From: an uncultured Ruminococcus sp.
GTDB lineage: Bacteria > Bacillota > Clostridia > Oscillospirales > Ruminococcaceae
Reading direction: 5' to 3'
Assembly: GCA_900538575.1 (NCBI GenBank)
Contig: UPZA01000001.1
Location: 186,001-250,000, forward strand
DNA length: 64,000 nucleotides
This document shows positions 34,699 through 44,546 of the stretch, piece after piece. Below the pieces are notes generated by a model, which did no database searches, was not told the DNA's origin, and worked only from the letters and a program-made list of their open reading frames with translations. A program made the translations under genes and the position numbers. Numbering within the stretch: position 1 is the stretch's first letter; every line of letters begins with the position of its first letter.

Positions 34699-34989
34699 CT
34701 ACCGTGAACGACGCTTCTTCACAGGCTTGTCCTTATTCTGTTCAGGCGGCGAAGCTGTCGGATTATTTCTTTTCTCAACAACATCCCAAGCCTCAACGGC
34801 TTTGTCATAATCTGCTTTCGGAAAGAAAATTGCTCCTGTTCCGTCAGACATACCGAAAATATGACATTGCACTTTTCTTTTTTGCAGTTCAACCTCAAAA
34901 TCCTTTAAGTGTTGAATATCGCTTTCCAGCTTCTGCATTTCGGAATATTGACAGCCCACAATAGTTTCAAGATAATCCGTGCGAAGCTG
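34699..34989 (-). pseudogene. C-terminal fragment of an unidentified mobile-element protein
   Basis: Open from a stop at about 34990: LRTDYLETIVGCQYSEMQKLESDIQHLKDFEVELQKRK, then MSDGTGAIFFPKADYDKAVEAWD and a basic tail KKRRSR. Possibly the end of a relaxase. It abuts the truncated primase, so the junction near 34,995-35,070 is a recombination scar. Confidence 0.35.
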
Positions 34990-34995
34990 TATTCT

Positions 34996-36779
34996 TTAAG
35001 AGCGAATATCATTTAACTCATACTTTTGCTTCTCAATCTCTGTAAAATCGTTCTGCTCTTTGGAACACCGTGGAACTTGCGGAAACAGCTGCTTGACGGT
35101 GGAGTCGTTCAGGCGGGAGCCTTCCTGCATTTCTGCTGCGATAAGCAGACGCTTGCCCTTGACCTCGGCCATTTCCGGTTTGATGTTTCTGCGGCAACCG
35201 ACCGTCAGCATATCCGCAGAGATGTTGCCGCTGTAAAGGCCCAGCACACGGGAGACTGCATTCCAGAAGGTGGACTTACCGTTACGGCCATCGCCATAGG
35301 CAATAATCAGCGCTTCCACATAAACCTTGCCGATTGCCGCCAGACCGCAAATCATCTGCACGTAGTCAATCAGGGTCTGGTCACCTTGGAAAATCGGTCA
35401 AGGCAGTCCAGCCAAATTTGCTGACCTTTCTGGCTGGGAGATACGGAGGTGATTTTGGTAATGAAATCCTCCGGCGAATGTTCCCTTGCTCCGGCCATGC
35501 CTTTACGCAGGTCGTAGGTTGCTTCGGGCGTACACAGCGCAAAGGGATCGGAGTCCAAGTCCCTCGGTGAGATTTCCAAAATAGGATGCGATTCCTTCAG
35601 CGTGGAGGTGATGTTCTTGGAATCACGGCGCTTGATAGCGAAGGCCTGATATGCCTTTGCCGCCAGAAAATCCTGATAGGCTTCCAGCTGTTGTTCGTTC
35701 ATCAGCTGTTCAGCCTTGGACTTGGAGGTGCTATCAAGGATGGTCTGAGCGCCGCTGTTCTTCATTTTGGTGAGCGCTTCCACGAGGTCGTTTCCGGCTT
35801 CCTTTAGCTGGCGACGGGTCAGCTCGTGGGCAACTGCCTGCGCTCCCGGCTCGGATTCCTGCCAGTAGTGGTCAGAGTAGCGGATAAAGTGTGTGGCGGG
35901 AGAATAGTGCAATTCGCTGGAGAAGTATTTTCCAAGCACCTCGGCCTGTCCCACATCGGAGTAATCCTCTGGCTTATAACAGGAAGGGTCGTTATATGCT
36001 TCCAGTGACACATATCCGTCCTGCTGGGAAAGCTTTGTGTAAAAACGCTGGGCCGAATGCCAGATGGTGGACAGCTCGCAATTATCCAAAGGCGGCACAC
36101 ATTTTGCAGCTTCCTCCAAGAAGGTCTGGTAGGCCTTTTCGGTATCGCCATATTTCTTGATGACACGACCGGCAAAGCGGCTCATGGTCGCATTGCGGCT
36201 TCCTTCCGGGATAACGGAGTGGTCAAAGTCGCCCTGTGGCAGGTATTCGTCGAACAGGTCCTCATTGAGAAACTCCGTCAGATTCATGCGTCCGGGATAG
36301 AGCGCTACCTCGGCAGTAGCAGTGCCAAAGAAGAAACGTGCCGCATCCAGTGCCTGCGTATCAAAGTACGGGAAGATGGAATTGACCAGCTTCTTCATAT
36401 CGCTATAGAGCGCAGCGTCGGTGCAGTGTTCAATCGGAAACAGGACGTGGAACTTAGGTCTTGCAGCCTTACCGTTTTTCTCACGGTTATGGAAGCGGCT
36501 GAAATGGATGGCAAAGGTAACGCCCGGAAAGGCCTGCATCACATCATCCGGTGTCATCCAGTCAGCAGGATTTTCAGAATGGTCGTTATCGCAGTCCACC
36601 GGCAGACAGTCGCTGCCGATGAAGTTTTCGCCGTTACGATAACTGTTGCGATATTCAGCGCAGACATAGTCATGGCTGATTGCAGATTTCAGACTGGCCT
36701 CATCCAAAATCACATGTTTGTGGGGATAGGAGCAGTTGCCGGGATTGCCGGTAACATCAGCAGAGTAGATAGTAAACAT
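34996..36779 (-). pseudogene. Phage primase-helicase (D5/P4 type), frameshifted and 3'-truncated
   Basis: N-terminal primase part from ATG 36779: LPVDCDNDHSENPADWM, FHVLFPIEH, YFDTQALDAARFFFGTA; then the D5 N-terminal region ending WLDCLDRFSKVTRP. The frame continues after 35361 as YVQMICGLAAIGKV...YGDGRNGKSTFWNAV (Walker A), EMAEVKGKRLLIAAEMQEG. The break is one base lost in a T run (AAAA at 35390-35393 on +): DRFFQGDQTLIDY is expected. The helicase then loses family similarity after STVKQL (about 35,080), joined to unrelated sequence. Not functional as read. Confidence 0.8.
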
Positions 36780-37108
36780 CAGTCATACACCTCCTTAGAT
36801 TCCTTCTCCAGCACCTTGGTGATAAACTTCAGCGCCCGGATAGTGGTTTCCAGCTCACAGTCGCCGCCGAGGAAAACTTCAAAGCCGTAGCAGCCGTGCT
36901 TATCCACAAATGTGCGGATTTCCATATCAGTGCTGGCGCTGTCCTGAATACGGAAATAGGTGCGACCGCCGTGACCGCTGTCGCTGCCCATATAGCCGGT
37001 AGTGCCAGCTTCCACTTCGAGGATGTTGGCGCTGATTACTTCACGGGTATAGGTAGAGATTTCAGTGCCGTCAGGTAGCATTTTTCTTTTTTCGATTACT
37101 TCATACAT
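36779..37108 (-). CDS. Hypothetical protein of phage replication modules
   Basis: 109 aa. Beta-rich with EISTYTREVISANILEVEAGTTGYMGSDSGHGGRTYF and a helical C-terminus LETTIRALKFITKVLEKE. Stop/start overlap with the primase gene (ATGA) indicates translational coupling in the former operon. I recognise it only as a frequent neighbour of primase in gut phages; function unknown. Confidence 0.6.
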   Translation of the reverse strand: MYEVIEKRKMLPDGTEISTYTREVISANILEVEAGTTGYMGSDSGHGGRTYFRIQDSASTDMEIRTFVDKHGCYGFEVFLGGDCELETTIRALKFITKVLEKESKEVYD

Positions 37109-37112
37109 AGGG

Positions 37113-37394
37113 TTAAGCCTCCTTCAAATTTTCGGTGAAATAGCGTAAGCGATAGTTCTTCCACTTGGCTCTTTCGATTTCTGCTTCCATGCCCGCTGAG
37201 ATGCGACTGCCGAATACCCAGACCTCGGAGCATTTGCTCATCAGGGCATTTCCGAAGAACAGACCGAGCTGGCGCTCCTTCGAGTCCGCATCATTCAGGA
37301 ATTGCGGAAATAGCAAGAGAGGTGCGATGGGGATGTATCCCTGTTCTACGGCAAGGCATAGCCATCGGCACGAAGGAGGAGTCCTTTGGCCCAA
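37113..37394 (-). pseudogene. DUF4406-like nucleoside 2-deoxyribosyltransferase-fold protein, 5' end lost
   Basis: Genuine family sequence starts at about 37355: LAVEQGYIPIAPLLLFPQFLNDADSKERQLGLFFGNALMSKCSEVWVFGSRISAGMEAEIERAKW. Upstream codons are the polymerase gene read in another frame. The deletion removed the N-terminal strand and the natural start. Confidence 0.65.
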
Positions 37395-39271
37395 GGAGGA
37401 GTGCGGCCCATTTGTTCACAGACAGCTTCCAAGGACATGCGTGGATCTGCCTCAATTACAACTTCATCATGCACATGCATAACGATGGAGCAATGGCGCA
37501 GCGTCTGCATGGCGTAGCAGAGGATATCTCTGGCTGTGGCCTGCACGATGTTTTCCACAAACTTCGGACCATAAGAATCGAGGCGTTCCCACTTTTTTGT
37601 GGCACCGACGCCTTCGTAGGTGATACATTCGCCGCCAAATTTGTTTATACCGACCTTCGGTTTCACATAGGCCAGCTTTCTGCCGGAAGGGAGCGTGATA
37701 AACAGCATGCCGCTTCTGCAAGAGAAGGTCAGCCCATAAAGACTGGTCGTGTGCTTATATTTCACGGCCTCCATAACAGCACGGTCAACGGCCCGCCAAA
37801 ATTCGACAATTTTCGGGTTGGCCTGTCGCCATGCATCTACCAGAGGAGGAAGCTCATCTTCGGTTAGACCCATTTCGATAGCACCCATTGCCTTAAGTGC
37901 GCCGACGCTGCCGCCGTAGCCGAGGGCCAATTCCGCAATCTTGCCTTTTTGACGTAGGTGGCCGTTGATGCCGTGTTTCTCGACAGGGACCTTAAACATC
38001 TGACTGGCAGAAGCGCAGTAAATGTCGCCACCTTGTTCAAAGACTTTCTGTCGCCAGCTTTCATCTGCATACCAAGCGATAACACGGGCCTCGATTGCAG
38101 AAAAGTCAGCAACATAAAATTGTGCGCCATCTCTGGGAATGAAGGCAGTGCGGATCAGCTGCGAGAGCGTGTCCGGCACATCTTCATAAAGCAGCTCCAC
38201 GGCAGCAAAGTCACCGCAGCGGACCAGCGCACGAGCTTCGGCCAGATCCGGCAGGTGGTTTTGCGGGAGATTTTGCAATTGGATGTTACGACCGGAAAAA
38301 CGACCGGTGCGATTGGCCCCATAGAACTGGAACATGCCTCTGGCATGACCGTCATAGCAAACGGTGTTTTCCTTTGCCTGATATTTTTTGTCGGAGGACT
38401 TGGCCAGCTGCTGACGCAATACCAATACATCGGCAAGTTCCGTTGGAGCTTTTTTCAGAAGCTCGTTCACAGCCTTTTTATCAAGACTGTCGGTCTCCAT
38501 CCCATTATCAGCAAGCCACTGTTTCATCTGCTGGACGCTGTTGGGATTTTCCAAAGCGGTCATGTGCTTCATGGAGGCAGTCAACTTCTGACGGGACAGC
38601 GTATCCATTTCAATGGCCTGCGCTACCAGTTCCATATCCAGACGCACACCAGTGTCGTTGATTTCCTCGCTCTGGTGGTATTCCTCCCAGACCGCAGGCG
38701 ATACCGGGAACTTTGCCAAGCGCTGCTGGATGGCCATTTCCGTTTCCACATCTCGAAGGTTATATTTCTTGAAGGCGTCCCACTTATCCGGCGCATGGAA
38801 CGGTCTGTTTCTGGTGCGTTGGCCGTTGGATTTGGTAGGAGCGCAAGGCTGGCAGAAATACTTGATGAGATCTTTGCCTTCAGTGAGTTTCTGCTTTTCA
38901 AGGCCCAAAACGGCACCGACACCTTCCAGCGACAAAGGCAGTCCCATCGTAGCGGCCCAGATCATAGAACAGCGCCAGCTTTCGGGATTTAAGTAATCGC
39001 CGGTAGGATAGCCCAAGTAGCGAGACAGGCAGTTGCGTTCAAAGGTGGCGTTGAAGGCCCATTTGATGACTTCTTCATCCTCCAGTGCCTGCAGGATTTC
39101 CTTTGGAATGTGTTCTCCGCAGGCAAGGTCGACCACCTGCACCGGGCCGGAGTCCACGCTATAACCAAAAAGAAGAATTTCAAAATCCTCAGCCTCCACA
39201 TAACGGTACACGCCGGACTTTTGCAGTGGAGTGCTGCTGTAGGTTTCTATATCAATACTGAGTGTTTTCAT
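37346..39271 (-). CDS. Family A DNA polymerase (phage type), C-terminus clipped
   Basis: 641 aa. 3'-5' exonuclease motifs: LSIDIETYS, WAFNATFERN, YNLRDVETEMAI. Polymerase motifs: A (YVADFSAIEARVIAWYA), B (RQKGKIAELALGYGGS) and C (IVMHVHDEVVIE). The protein ends in RADGYALP, a few residues short of the family end, because a deletion joined the gene to the DUF4406-like sequence. All catalytic motifs are intact, so activity is conceivable. Part of a phage-type replication operon (DUF2800-DUF2815-polymerase-primase). The DNA is visibly richer in G+C than the chromosome. Confidence 0.88.
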   Translation of the reverse strand: MKTLSIDIETYSSTPLQKSGVYRYVEAEDFEILLFGYSVDSGPVQVVDLACGEHIPKEILQALEDEEVIKWAFNATFERNCLSRYLGYPTGDYLNPESWRCSMIWAATMGLPLSLEGVGAVLGLEKQKLTEGKDLIKYFCQPCAPTKSNGQRTRNRPFHAPDKWDAFKKYNLRDVETEMAIQQRLAKFPVSPAVWEEYHQSEEINDTGVRLDMELVAQAIEMDTLSRQKLTASMKHMTALENPNSVQQMKQWLADNGMETDSLDKKAVNELLKKAPTELADVLVLRQQLAKSSDKKYQAKENTVCYDGHARGMFQFYGANRTGRFSGRNIQLQNLPQNHLPDLAEARALVRCGDFAAVELLYEDVPDTLSQLIRTAFIPRDGAQFYVADFSAIEARVIAWYADESWRQKVFEQGGDIYCASASQMFKVPVEKHGINGHLRQKGKIAELALGYGGSVGALKAMGAIEMGLTEDELPPLVDAWRQANPKIVEFWRAVDRAVMEAVKYKHTTSLYGLTFSCRSGMLFITLPSGRKLAYVKPKVGINKFGGECITYEGVGATKKWERLDSYGPKFVENIVQATARDILCYAMQTLRHCSIVMHVHDEVVIEADPRMSLEAVCEQMGRTPPWAKGLLLRADGYALP

Positions 39272-39343
39272 GCGTTGTCACATCCTTTCCATACCCAAAC
39301 AGGGCGACAGATTGCTCCGCCGCCCTGCTGGGAAATCAGGTCA

Positions 39344-39915
39344 TTAGTCGAGGAAATCCTCATCTTCATCCGTATTGAAATCGGACTCAGCGCTGGCCTT
39401 GCCGCCGAGAGGCTCGCCGTCACGAATCTTCTGGAGATTGTTGAGGCCGCAGGCGATGCCCTTGTTACCGGAGCTGTTGAAAGCGTAGAAGGTAATGCTG
39501 GCACGACCGTAGACACCGGAGTAAACCTCGGAACGGCTCATGATAGGATTGCGGTCTGCGTCCACGATGCCGGGAGCAGTGGTAGCGTTGGCGTTGATGA
39601 AGTACGCATTAGCGTAGGCTGCATCGTCAGGTCTCTCAAGGTCGCCATCACGAAGAGGAGTCTTCAAAATGGAGAGCGCAGGTACGGTCTTGCCGTTGCC
39701 CTTGAGCTTCGCTTCGCCTTCCTTGTAGGCAGCTTCGATAGCGGCCTTAATCTTGGCAACAGTGCGAGTGTCGGACTTAGGGATGATAAGGCTGACGCTG
39801 TACTTAGGAGTGCCGCCGTTAATGGACTTAGGCTCCCAGACATTTGCGTGGCTCCAGCGGGTTTCAGGCCAGTGATGACCTTCATGGGATTTACAGGTTT
39901 TACATTCTTACTCAT
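39344..39915 (-). pseudogene. DUF2815 ssDNA-binding-type protein, frameshifted
   Basis: Start ATG 39915: MSKNVKPVNPMKVITG, then the frame is lost. In the next frame the family sequence continues: ETRWSHANVWEPKSI, YSVSLIIPKSDTRTVAKIKAAIE, then TPLRDGDLERPDDAAYANAYFINANA and the acidic tail DFNTDEDEDFLD typical of phage ssDNA-binding proteins. One base is missing near 39867-39868 (GGCC where GGGCC is expected). Otherwise the gene is complete. Confidence 0.8.
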
Positions 39916-41044
39916 AATCGTTTTCCTCCATAAAATCAGTTTTTGCATTATTCATGACCGGGCGTTTGTCGCTTTCCGGTACAAGTGCGGGTTTGCCCTG
40001 CGGCTTTTCGATATAGGCCGACAGTAGTTCGTCAAAGCGGCTCTTTCCGAGTAGCTTCTGCATGGCAGTGATACCGAGGAGCTTGCGCTCATACGGGTCA
40101 AAGCCTGCGTCGGTTACGGTCTGGGTTACAGCGACCTCATCGGTGTAGCGACGATTGCTGCGGCCTTCGACCAATTTGAAGCCGGTCCATTCCTTACCGG
40201 AGATGGCCTGCTGGAGTGCATACTCCTTGATGTCGTTGACCCAAGAGACCAGCTGGTCTGCACGGGTGAGAATGACCTCGATTTCCGTATCCTCCAACAG
40301 CGGAGGCAGTTTGAAATCGTACTGCGCCAGCATCAGGTTTTCGGCTCTGGCCCTGCACTCGTGTTTGGCTTTACAGAAGCCGCACCACTCGCCGCAGAGG
40401 AAGTTTCCGTCACCGGCAAAGGCAAGCTCTGCAGTCGGCTTCAGGACTTCATCGGCCCAGCGGAAAAGGTCATCCTTGGACATTTCGAAGGTGGATACAT
40501 TCTGGCGTCTTGGCTGATAAACGGTCATTGACACGGCGTCGATGTCGTAAATGGCATCGAACAGCTCCAAGGCACCGAGGGCGTAGCACATCATCTGCGG
40601 ATTGTTATCTGCCTCCACCAGAACACCAAGGCCATGTTTGTAATCCACCACATGGAGCGTTCCGTCGGAGATGATAATGGCATCCGAAGTGCCGAAGCCT
40701 TGTTCTACCCAGCGGGAGAAATCTACACGCTGTTCGATGAGGACCACCGGATCAGCGCAGGTTTCCTTGGCGGCTTCCACCAGCTCTAAAATGTAGGACG
40801 CATAGCCATTGGCGCAGTCCAGCATTTCTTCGTTATACCAAGTCAGATGTTCGGTCGGGTCAGCAGCCTCCATGCCGAGAGCCAAGCGGAGCTTGTACTC
40901 ACAGAGGCTATGTGCGTCGGTCCCTTCGGCGGCATAATCGCTGCCTTTGTCTTCGTAGGTTTCACATAACCTTGCAGAAGGCGGGCAGTTCAGCCAGCGA
41001 TGGGAAGATGACGCAGATAAAATGGCGTGTGCTTTAGGTGGCAT
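39908..41044 (-). CDS. DUF2800 protein, RecB-like nuclease fold with Cys cluster
   Basis: 378 aa. SASSSHRWLNCPPSARL, TDAHSLCEYKL, then the nuclease core GTSDAIIISDGTLHVVDYKHG (Asp and Asp-Tyr-Lys) and NPQMMCYALGAL. The cysteines CGEWCGFCKAKHEC may bind an iron-sulfur cluster, as in AddB/Cas4-type nucleases. It overlaps the DUF2815 start by 8 bases. Probably processes DNA ends in phage replication or recombination. Intact. Confidence 0.85.
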   Translation of the reverse strand: MPPKAHAILSASSSHRWLNCPPSARLCETYEDKGSDYAAEGTDAHSLCEYKLRLALGMEAADPTEHLTWYNEEMLDCANGYASYILELVEAAKETCADPVVLIEQRVDFSRWVEQGFGTSDAIIISDGTLHVVDYKHGLGVLVEADNNPQMMCYALGALELFDAIYDIDAVSMTVYQPRRQNVSTFEMSKDDLFRWADEVLKPTAELAFAGDGNFLCGEWCGFCKAKHECRARAENLMLAQYDFKLPPLLEDTEIEVILTRADQLVSWVNDIKEYALQQAISGKEWTGFKLVEGRSNRRYTDEVAVTQTVTDAGFDPYERKLLGITAMQKLLGKSRFDELLSAYIEKPQGKPALVPESDKRPVMNNAKTDFMEENDYE

Positions 41045-41108
41045 TCCCGATCACCTCCGCATCACGAAGCAGCGCTTTATAATTGGACGGGTCCACCTGA
41101 GAGAGCTT
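41034..41108 (-). pseudogene. 3' remnant of the gene upstream of DUF2800
   Basis: KLSQVDPSNYKALLRDAEVIGNAT then stop, overlapping the DUF2800 start by 11 bases as in an intact operon. Everything 5' of about 41,108 is replaced by a plus-strand gene fragment, so this marks a deletion or inversion junction. Confidence 0.5.
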
Positions 41109-41440
41109 GCTGGCACCATGATGAGTTGCTTGCCAAAAAGAAACAGGGAGTACATGTCAGGTTAATAATTTCCGAAGAAAGTAGCAACAGGCCATTCTAT
41201 CAGCAACTTTCCGAGAACTTTGATTTAATACTTATTCCTCATCACGGGTGGGATGACTGGAATAGGATGCACGATAAATTCTGCATTATAGATTTTGAGT
41301 ATGTTATGCACGGTTCCTACAATTGGACGAAGGCCGCAAATTATAATGACGAAACTTTAGCAACAGCACTTGATCGTGATTTTGTCAAAAAGTTCTCTGA
41401 TGAATTTATTCGTCTATATGGAATGGGACGTCGAGTATGA
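41107..41440 (+). pseudogene. PLD-family (HKD) nuclease-like protein, 5'-truncated
   Basis: From the junction: HHDELLAKKKQGVHVRLIIS, then WNRMHDKFCIIDFEYVMHGSYNWTKAANYNDET, a phospholipase D-type HxK...(D/N) motif. Only the C-terminal repeat is left. Such proteins act as nucleases or lipases and frequently occur in defence loci. It has lost its start; the next gene overlaps its end. Confidence 0.7.
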
Positions 41441-42440
41441 ATTTTTAGTTTCTAAATGGGGTGTCGATGTGAGACAGTACACATGGGATGAGTACTACGA
41501 AAAATTCTATGATTGGGCGACCAGTACACAAATTAAGCATCTTTCCGACCTCACATCGTATGGGGCTCCCGATGAAATAACCGAAGTGGCAATGGAGCTT
41601 TGTGACGAAAAGGCTGCAAGCCGACTGGTAAATAGAGCGTTGGATGCCGGTGTTCGTTTTGGCCCAGCGCATGTGGAAGACCTGAATATGAGTATCAACG
41701 AAGAAACCATCCGACGGGTTGTAGCCGGTATGGAAGGTGCCTTTACTGACGATCAGCTTCAGGACTTAGCTGGCTGTTTTGATGATGATGTCTTTTTGAC
41801 CATGATAAAGAAAAGCGGCAGCAGCAAACATTCGACAGATGCCATCATGGAGATATTAGAAACCTCCAACGATGATTTTGTCCGTGAAATGGCACTGAAG
41901 GCAAATGATTGTTTTTCGGCGGAGCAGCTCGGTATTTTGCGAGATAGCTTTGACGAAGATACGATGGAAATCCTGATTGAACGTGCCTTGAGCAAAGGTG
42001 TGAAATTTCCACCAGAGGAAGTCATCGAATGGTGTTATACCGGCATAGCTGACCACCTAATTGAGAAGATGGCGCTCACTGTTGATGGCAAATTTGATGA
42101 TAGCCAAGCTGAGGAATTGTACGATAGACTGCCCGAAGAAGAATACAGACGAATTGCCAAAAAGCATAAGCTGGATATGCACGAGGAGCCGGTATACGAT
42201 GATTTCATCCAAGAAGCACCTCCTGCACCGAAGTTAGGTTTTTTCGGTACACTATTCGCTGTTATTGCCGGAGTTGGAGCAGCCTCAAATCATGGCAATC
42301 GACATAATGGTAGATGCAACGGCGACTGCGCAAACTGTCCACCACATTACGGATATCGCTATGGTCGTTGGTACTACGGCCACGATCATGTGCATGGATG
42401 CGAATTTGGCGGTAACCGTGGCAGCGGCAGTATGGATTAA
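41418..42440 (+). CDS. Helical-repeat protein with membrane segment and Cys/His-rich tail
   Basis: About 340 aa from ATG 41418 (weak ribosome site; GTG starts near 41,465-41,475 possible). Two similar units of about 65 residues: RALDAGVRFGPAHVEDLNM...GAFTDDQLQDLAGCFDDDVF and RALSKGVKFPPEEVIEWCY...GKFDDSQAEELYDRLPEEEY. A hydrophobic segment GFFGTLFAVIAGVGAA follows, then a tail rich in His, Cys, Tyr and Gly (NGRCNGDCANCPPHYGYRYG, HVHGCEFGG). Follows the PLD fragment with overlap, so the two were probably partners. I do not recognise the family. Confidence 0.6.
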   Translation: MEWDVEYEFLVSKWGVDVRQYTWDEYYEKFYDWATSTQIKHLSDLTSYGAPDEITEVAMELCDEKAASRLVNRALDAGVRFGPAHVEDLNMSINEETIRRVVAGMEGAFTDDQLQDLAGCFDDDVFLTMIKKSGSSKHSTDAIMEILETSNDDFVREMALKANDCFSAEQLGILRDSFDEDTMEILIERALSKGVKFPPEEVIEWCYTGIADHLIEKMALTVDGKFDDSQAEELYDRLPEEEYRRIAKKHKLDMHEEPVYDDFIQEAPPAPKLGFFGTLFAVIAGVGAASNHGNRHNGRCNGDCANCPPHYGYRYGRWYYGHDHVHGCEFGGNRGSGSMD

Positions 42441-42454
42441 GGAGGTGACCGATT

Positions 42455-43108
42455 ATGATGATAAGTCCGGAAGGATACTACGAAGAATATCTCAAAGGGA
42501 AAAAGCTGCACAGATAATGACAGCTATTCGTGGCCTGAAAAAAGAAATTGGTCATCTCAAAAATACGATGGAGCATCCCGATTATGGTGAACAGCCGATA
42601 GTACATCCGAGTGAATCTACTCGCTTGTGGTGTACCCGTTTATATCTTGAACGGGCAAAGGAAGCGCTCATAGAAGCTGGTGGTACATATACGCCTTCAC
42701 AGGCGGAGTTGAAGGCTGCTGAATTTGATGATAATATTTCAGCAATTTGCAAGCTGGTATTTTCCATCGGCGGATATTTTGGAGGTTATGAAACTCGAAC
42801 TTACACTCTTGACGCAGAACACCTTCATTTGGATGTAGAACATTCGCATATTCTGAAACCGACAAATTTTGACATTGAGCCAGATTATCCATGCAGCAAA
42901 GAAGAGTTCATCGACGGTCTGCGTGAGTTGCATCTTGGAGAATGGCGCAGTAAGTATGACTTGCGCAGATTTGGCTACATGGTGTTGGATGGGACGCAGT
43001 GGGGAGCTGGAGATTTATTTTTCCAACGGCCACAAGCCAGTGAAGATATATGGCGATAATGCTTATCCATACAATTTTGACCGTTTTCAAGAACTGCTCG
43101 GAATATAG
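42455..43108 (+). pseudogene. Hypothetical island protein with two frameshifts
   Basis: GGAGG 8 bases before ATG 42455. Frame 1 gives MMISPEGYYEEYLKGK; one A missing in the A5 run near 42,505 moves it to AAQIMTAIRGLKKEIGHLKNTMEHPDY...YLERAKEALIEAGGTYTPSQAE. One extra G near 43,002 (TGGGGAG) moves it again to ELEIYFSNGHKPVKIYGDNAYPYNFDRFQELLGI. Repaired length about 217 aa. No named domain; it travels with the preceding repeat protein. Confidence 0.6.
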
Positions 43109-43130
43109 CTGGATTATGAGGAGGAAGAAG

Positions 43131-43433
43131 ATGATGACGACGATGAATAAAATCGTATCTAAAATTGTCGACGTTCTTCTGTCCCTACCGAAAGGAACCG
43201 AGCTTGCTACAAGTGATGTGATAAAGCAGCTATACGGCCATGAATATCTGACTTGTGGAGACTATGAAATACACAATGAGATGTTTGGTTTCGAGGATTT
43301 CTTTGAAATTGACGCAAGAGTTCACAAGCAGGCAAAGAAGCGAGGCCTGATTTTAGATGATTCCAAATATGATGGTATGGCAACAGGTCTCCCTTTTCAC
43401 ATTCTGTTTGTTGTGCGGAGAAAACGCAAGTAA
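43131..43433 (+). CDS. Small hypothetical protein
   Basis: 100 aa from ATG 43131 with GAGGAGG 6 bases upstream. NKIVSKIVDVLLSLPKGTELATSDVIKQLYG looks like a winged-helix start; the remainder is mixed. Intact, 22 bases after the frameshifted gene. Function unknown. Confidence 0.6.
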   Translation: MMTTMNKIVSKIVDVLLSLPKGTELATSDVIKQLYGHEYLTCGDYEIHNEMFGFEDFFEIDARVHKQAKKRGLILDDSKYDGMATGLPFHILFVVRRKRK

Positions 43434-43858
43434 ACCTTTTAATTTTGGCATACTTTTTAATTTTGCTCTTTTCGAGCCTGTCGCAAGAGCCGCTTGTGCT
43501 GATTGCAAAAAGCAAAAGTGGTGACAGCACAAAAGAATAAAGGCTTTCGAAATCATAGTTTGACCTCGAAAGCCCAGAAATCAAGCCTTTTTCGGTATTT
43601 TTACACCGGAGAAGGCTTTTTCTTTTGTATCAAAGATAAGGTCTTGATAGAAATTAAGACTCGCTATTTAATACAAAGAACTGCGGCATAGGCACAGGGG
43701 TGTCGGAGTGCCGTTTAGGGTGTCGGTTATGTGACCGGCTCTTTTTTTATACCATCAGATGTAACTTTTTTGTTAATGCAACATTTTAATACTACAAAAC
43801 TATTGCTTATTCTACATATTTGTGTTATGCTATATTCAGTTAGGAAGGAGGCAAAGGC
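43434..43858. other. 425-base intergenic region with hairpins
   Basis: No convincing gene. Contains an inverted repeat GGCTTTCGA...TCGAAAGCC (about 43,540-43,575) and a terminator at 43722-43748. Probably a former mobilisation or control region. Confidence 0.5.
43722..43748 (+). terminator. Terminator-like hairpin
   Basis: GTCGGT-TATGTG-ACCGGC followed by TCTTTTTTT. Confidence 0.6.
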
Positions 43859-44328
43859 GTGAAGACTTATAGCGTTAAGGAGATTGCAGAAATGCTGAAT
43901 ACAAATCCTGAGACAGTCGATGGATCCGTGACAAAAAGCTCGATGCGACCATTGAATCAAAAAAAGGTGGACATATCGTCTATGAGGCAGCGCTTCATGA
44001 GTTCCTGAAATCCTCTCCCAAATATGCTGCTGCAGCAAAAGCCTCAGTAGCAGGAGCCATCAGAGCTGCCGTACTGCCAACAGTCATGGTCGGGGGTCTG
44101 GTAGCACAGAAGCTAATTGATGCAGAGCAATTAAAGAAAGCCCGCATCTCCAACAAAGACGTCATCAATTTTCTCCGTGGAGAAATTCAAAGATACACTG
44201 AGGCCATCAAAGCTAAGGAAGGCACCATTTACCAGCTTCAAAAGCAAATTGAAGCTGATCAGTCGCAAATCACAGAGTTTCAAAAACTGATTGATAGTTT
44301 GTCTGTTGAAAAGGAGGACATGGAATGA
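43859..44328 (+). pseudogene. HTH (MerR-like) protein with coiled-coil tail, frameshifted
   Basis: GTG 43859 with GGAGG upstream: KTYSVKEIAEMLNTNPETV, then one base is missing near 43,920 and the frame resumes WIRDKKLDATIESKKGGHIVYEAALHEFLK. A hydrophobic Ala/Gly stretch (AAAAKASVAGAIRAAVLPTVMVGGL) and a long coiled coil (FLRGEIQRYTEAIKAKEGTIYQLQKQIEADQSQI) follow. DNA-binding, possibly membrane-associated. Its stop overlaps the next start (ATGA). Confidence 0.62.
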
Positions 44329-44543
44329 GTAGCAAGAGTAATCAAATTGGAGAACTGCTGAATACAGCATCTGCCGCAGCACCGGATGTAACAAAACCTC
44401 TTAAATCCATCGGCGATGGAAATATGTTAGATGGCGTAAAGAACATTTTTAATTTCGCATTGACCGAGGGCGAAAAGACTTGTCTTGCTAAGGGTGAAAA
44501 AATATACACTGCTTTCGCAGCGACTCTGATGAAGGAGGCATAG
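44325..44543 (+). CDS. Small hypothetical protein
   Basis: 72 aa; GGAGG before ATG 44325; coupled to the HTH gene by ATGA overlap. SKSNQIGELLNTASAAAPDVTKPLKSIGDG then a helical C-terminus. No family recognised. Confidence 0.6.
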   Translation: MSSKSNQIGELLNTASAAAPDVTKPLKSIGDGNMLDGVKNIFNFALTEGEKTCLAKGEKIYTAFAATLMKEA

Positions 44544-44546
44544 TAG

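Noticed and set aside
35334..39000. Long plus-strand frames opposite the primase and polymerase genes (up to 344 codons)
   Set aside because: They are shadows of GC-richer minus-strand genes with clear catalytic motifs; no ribosome sites or families.
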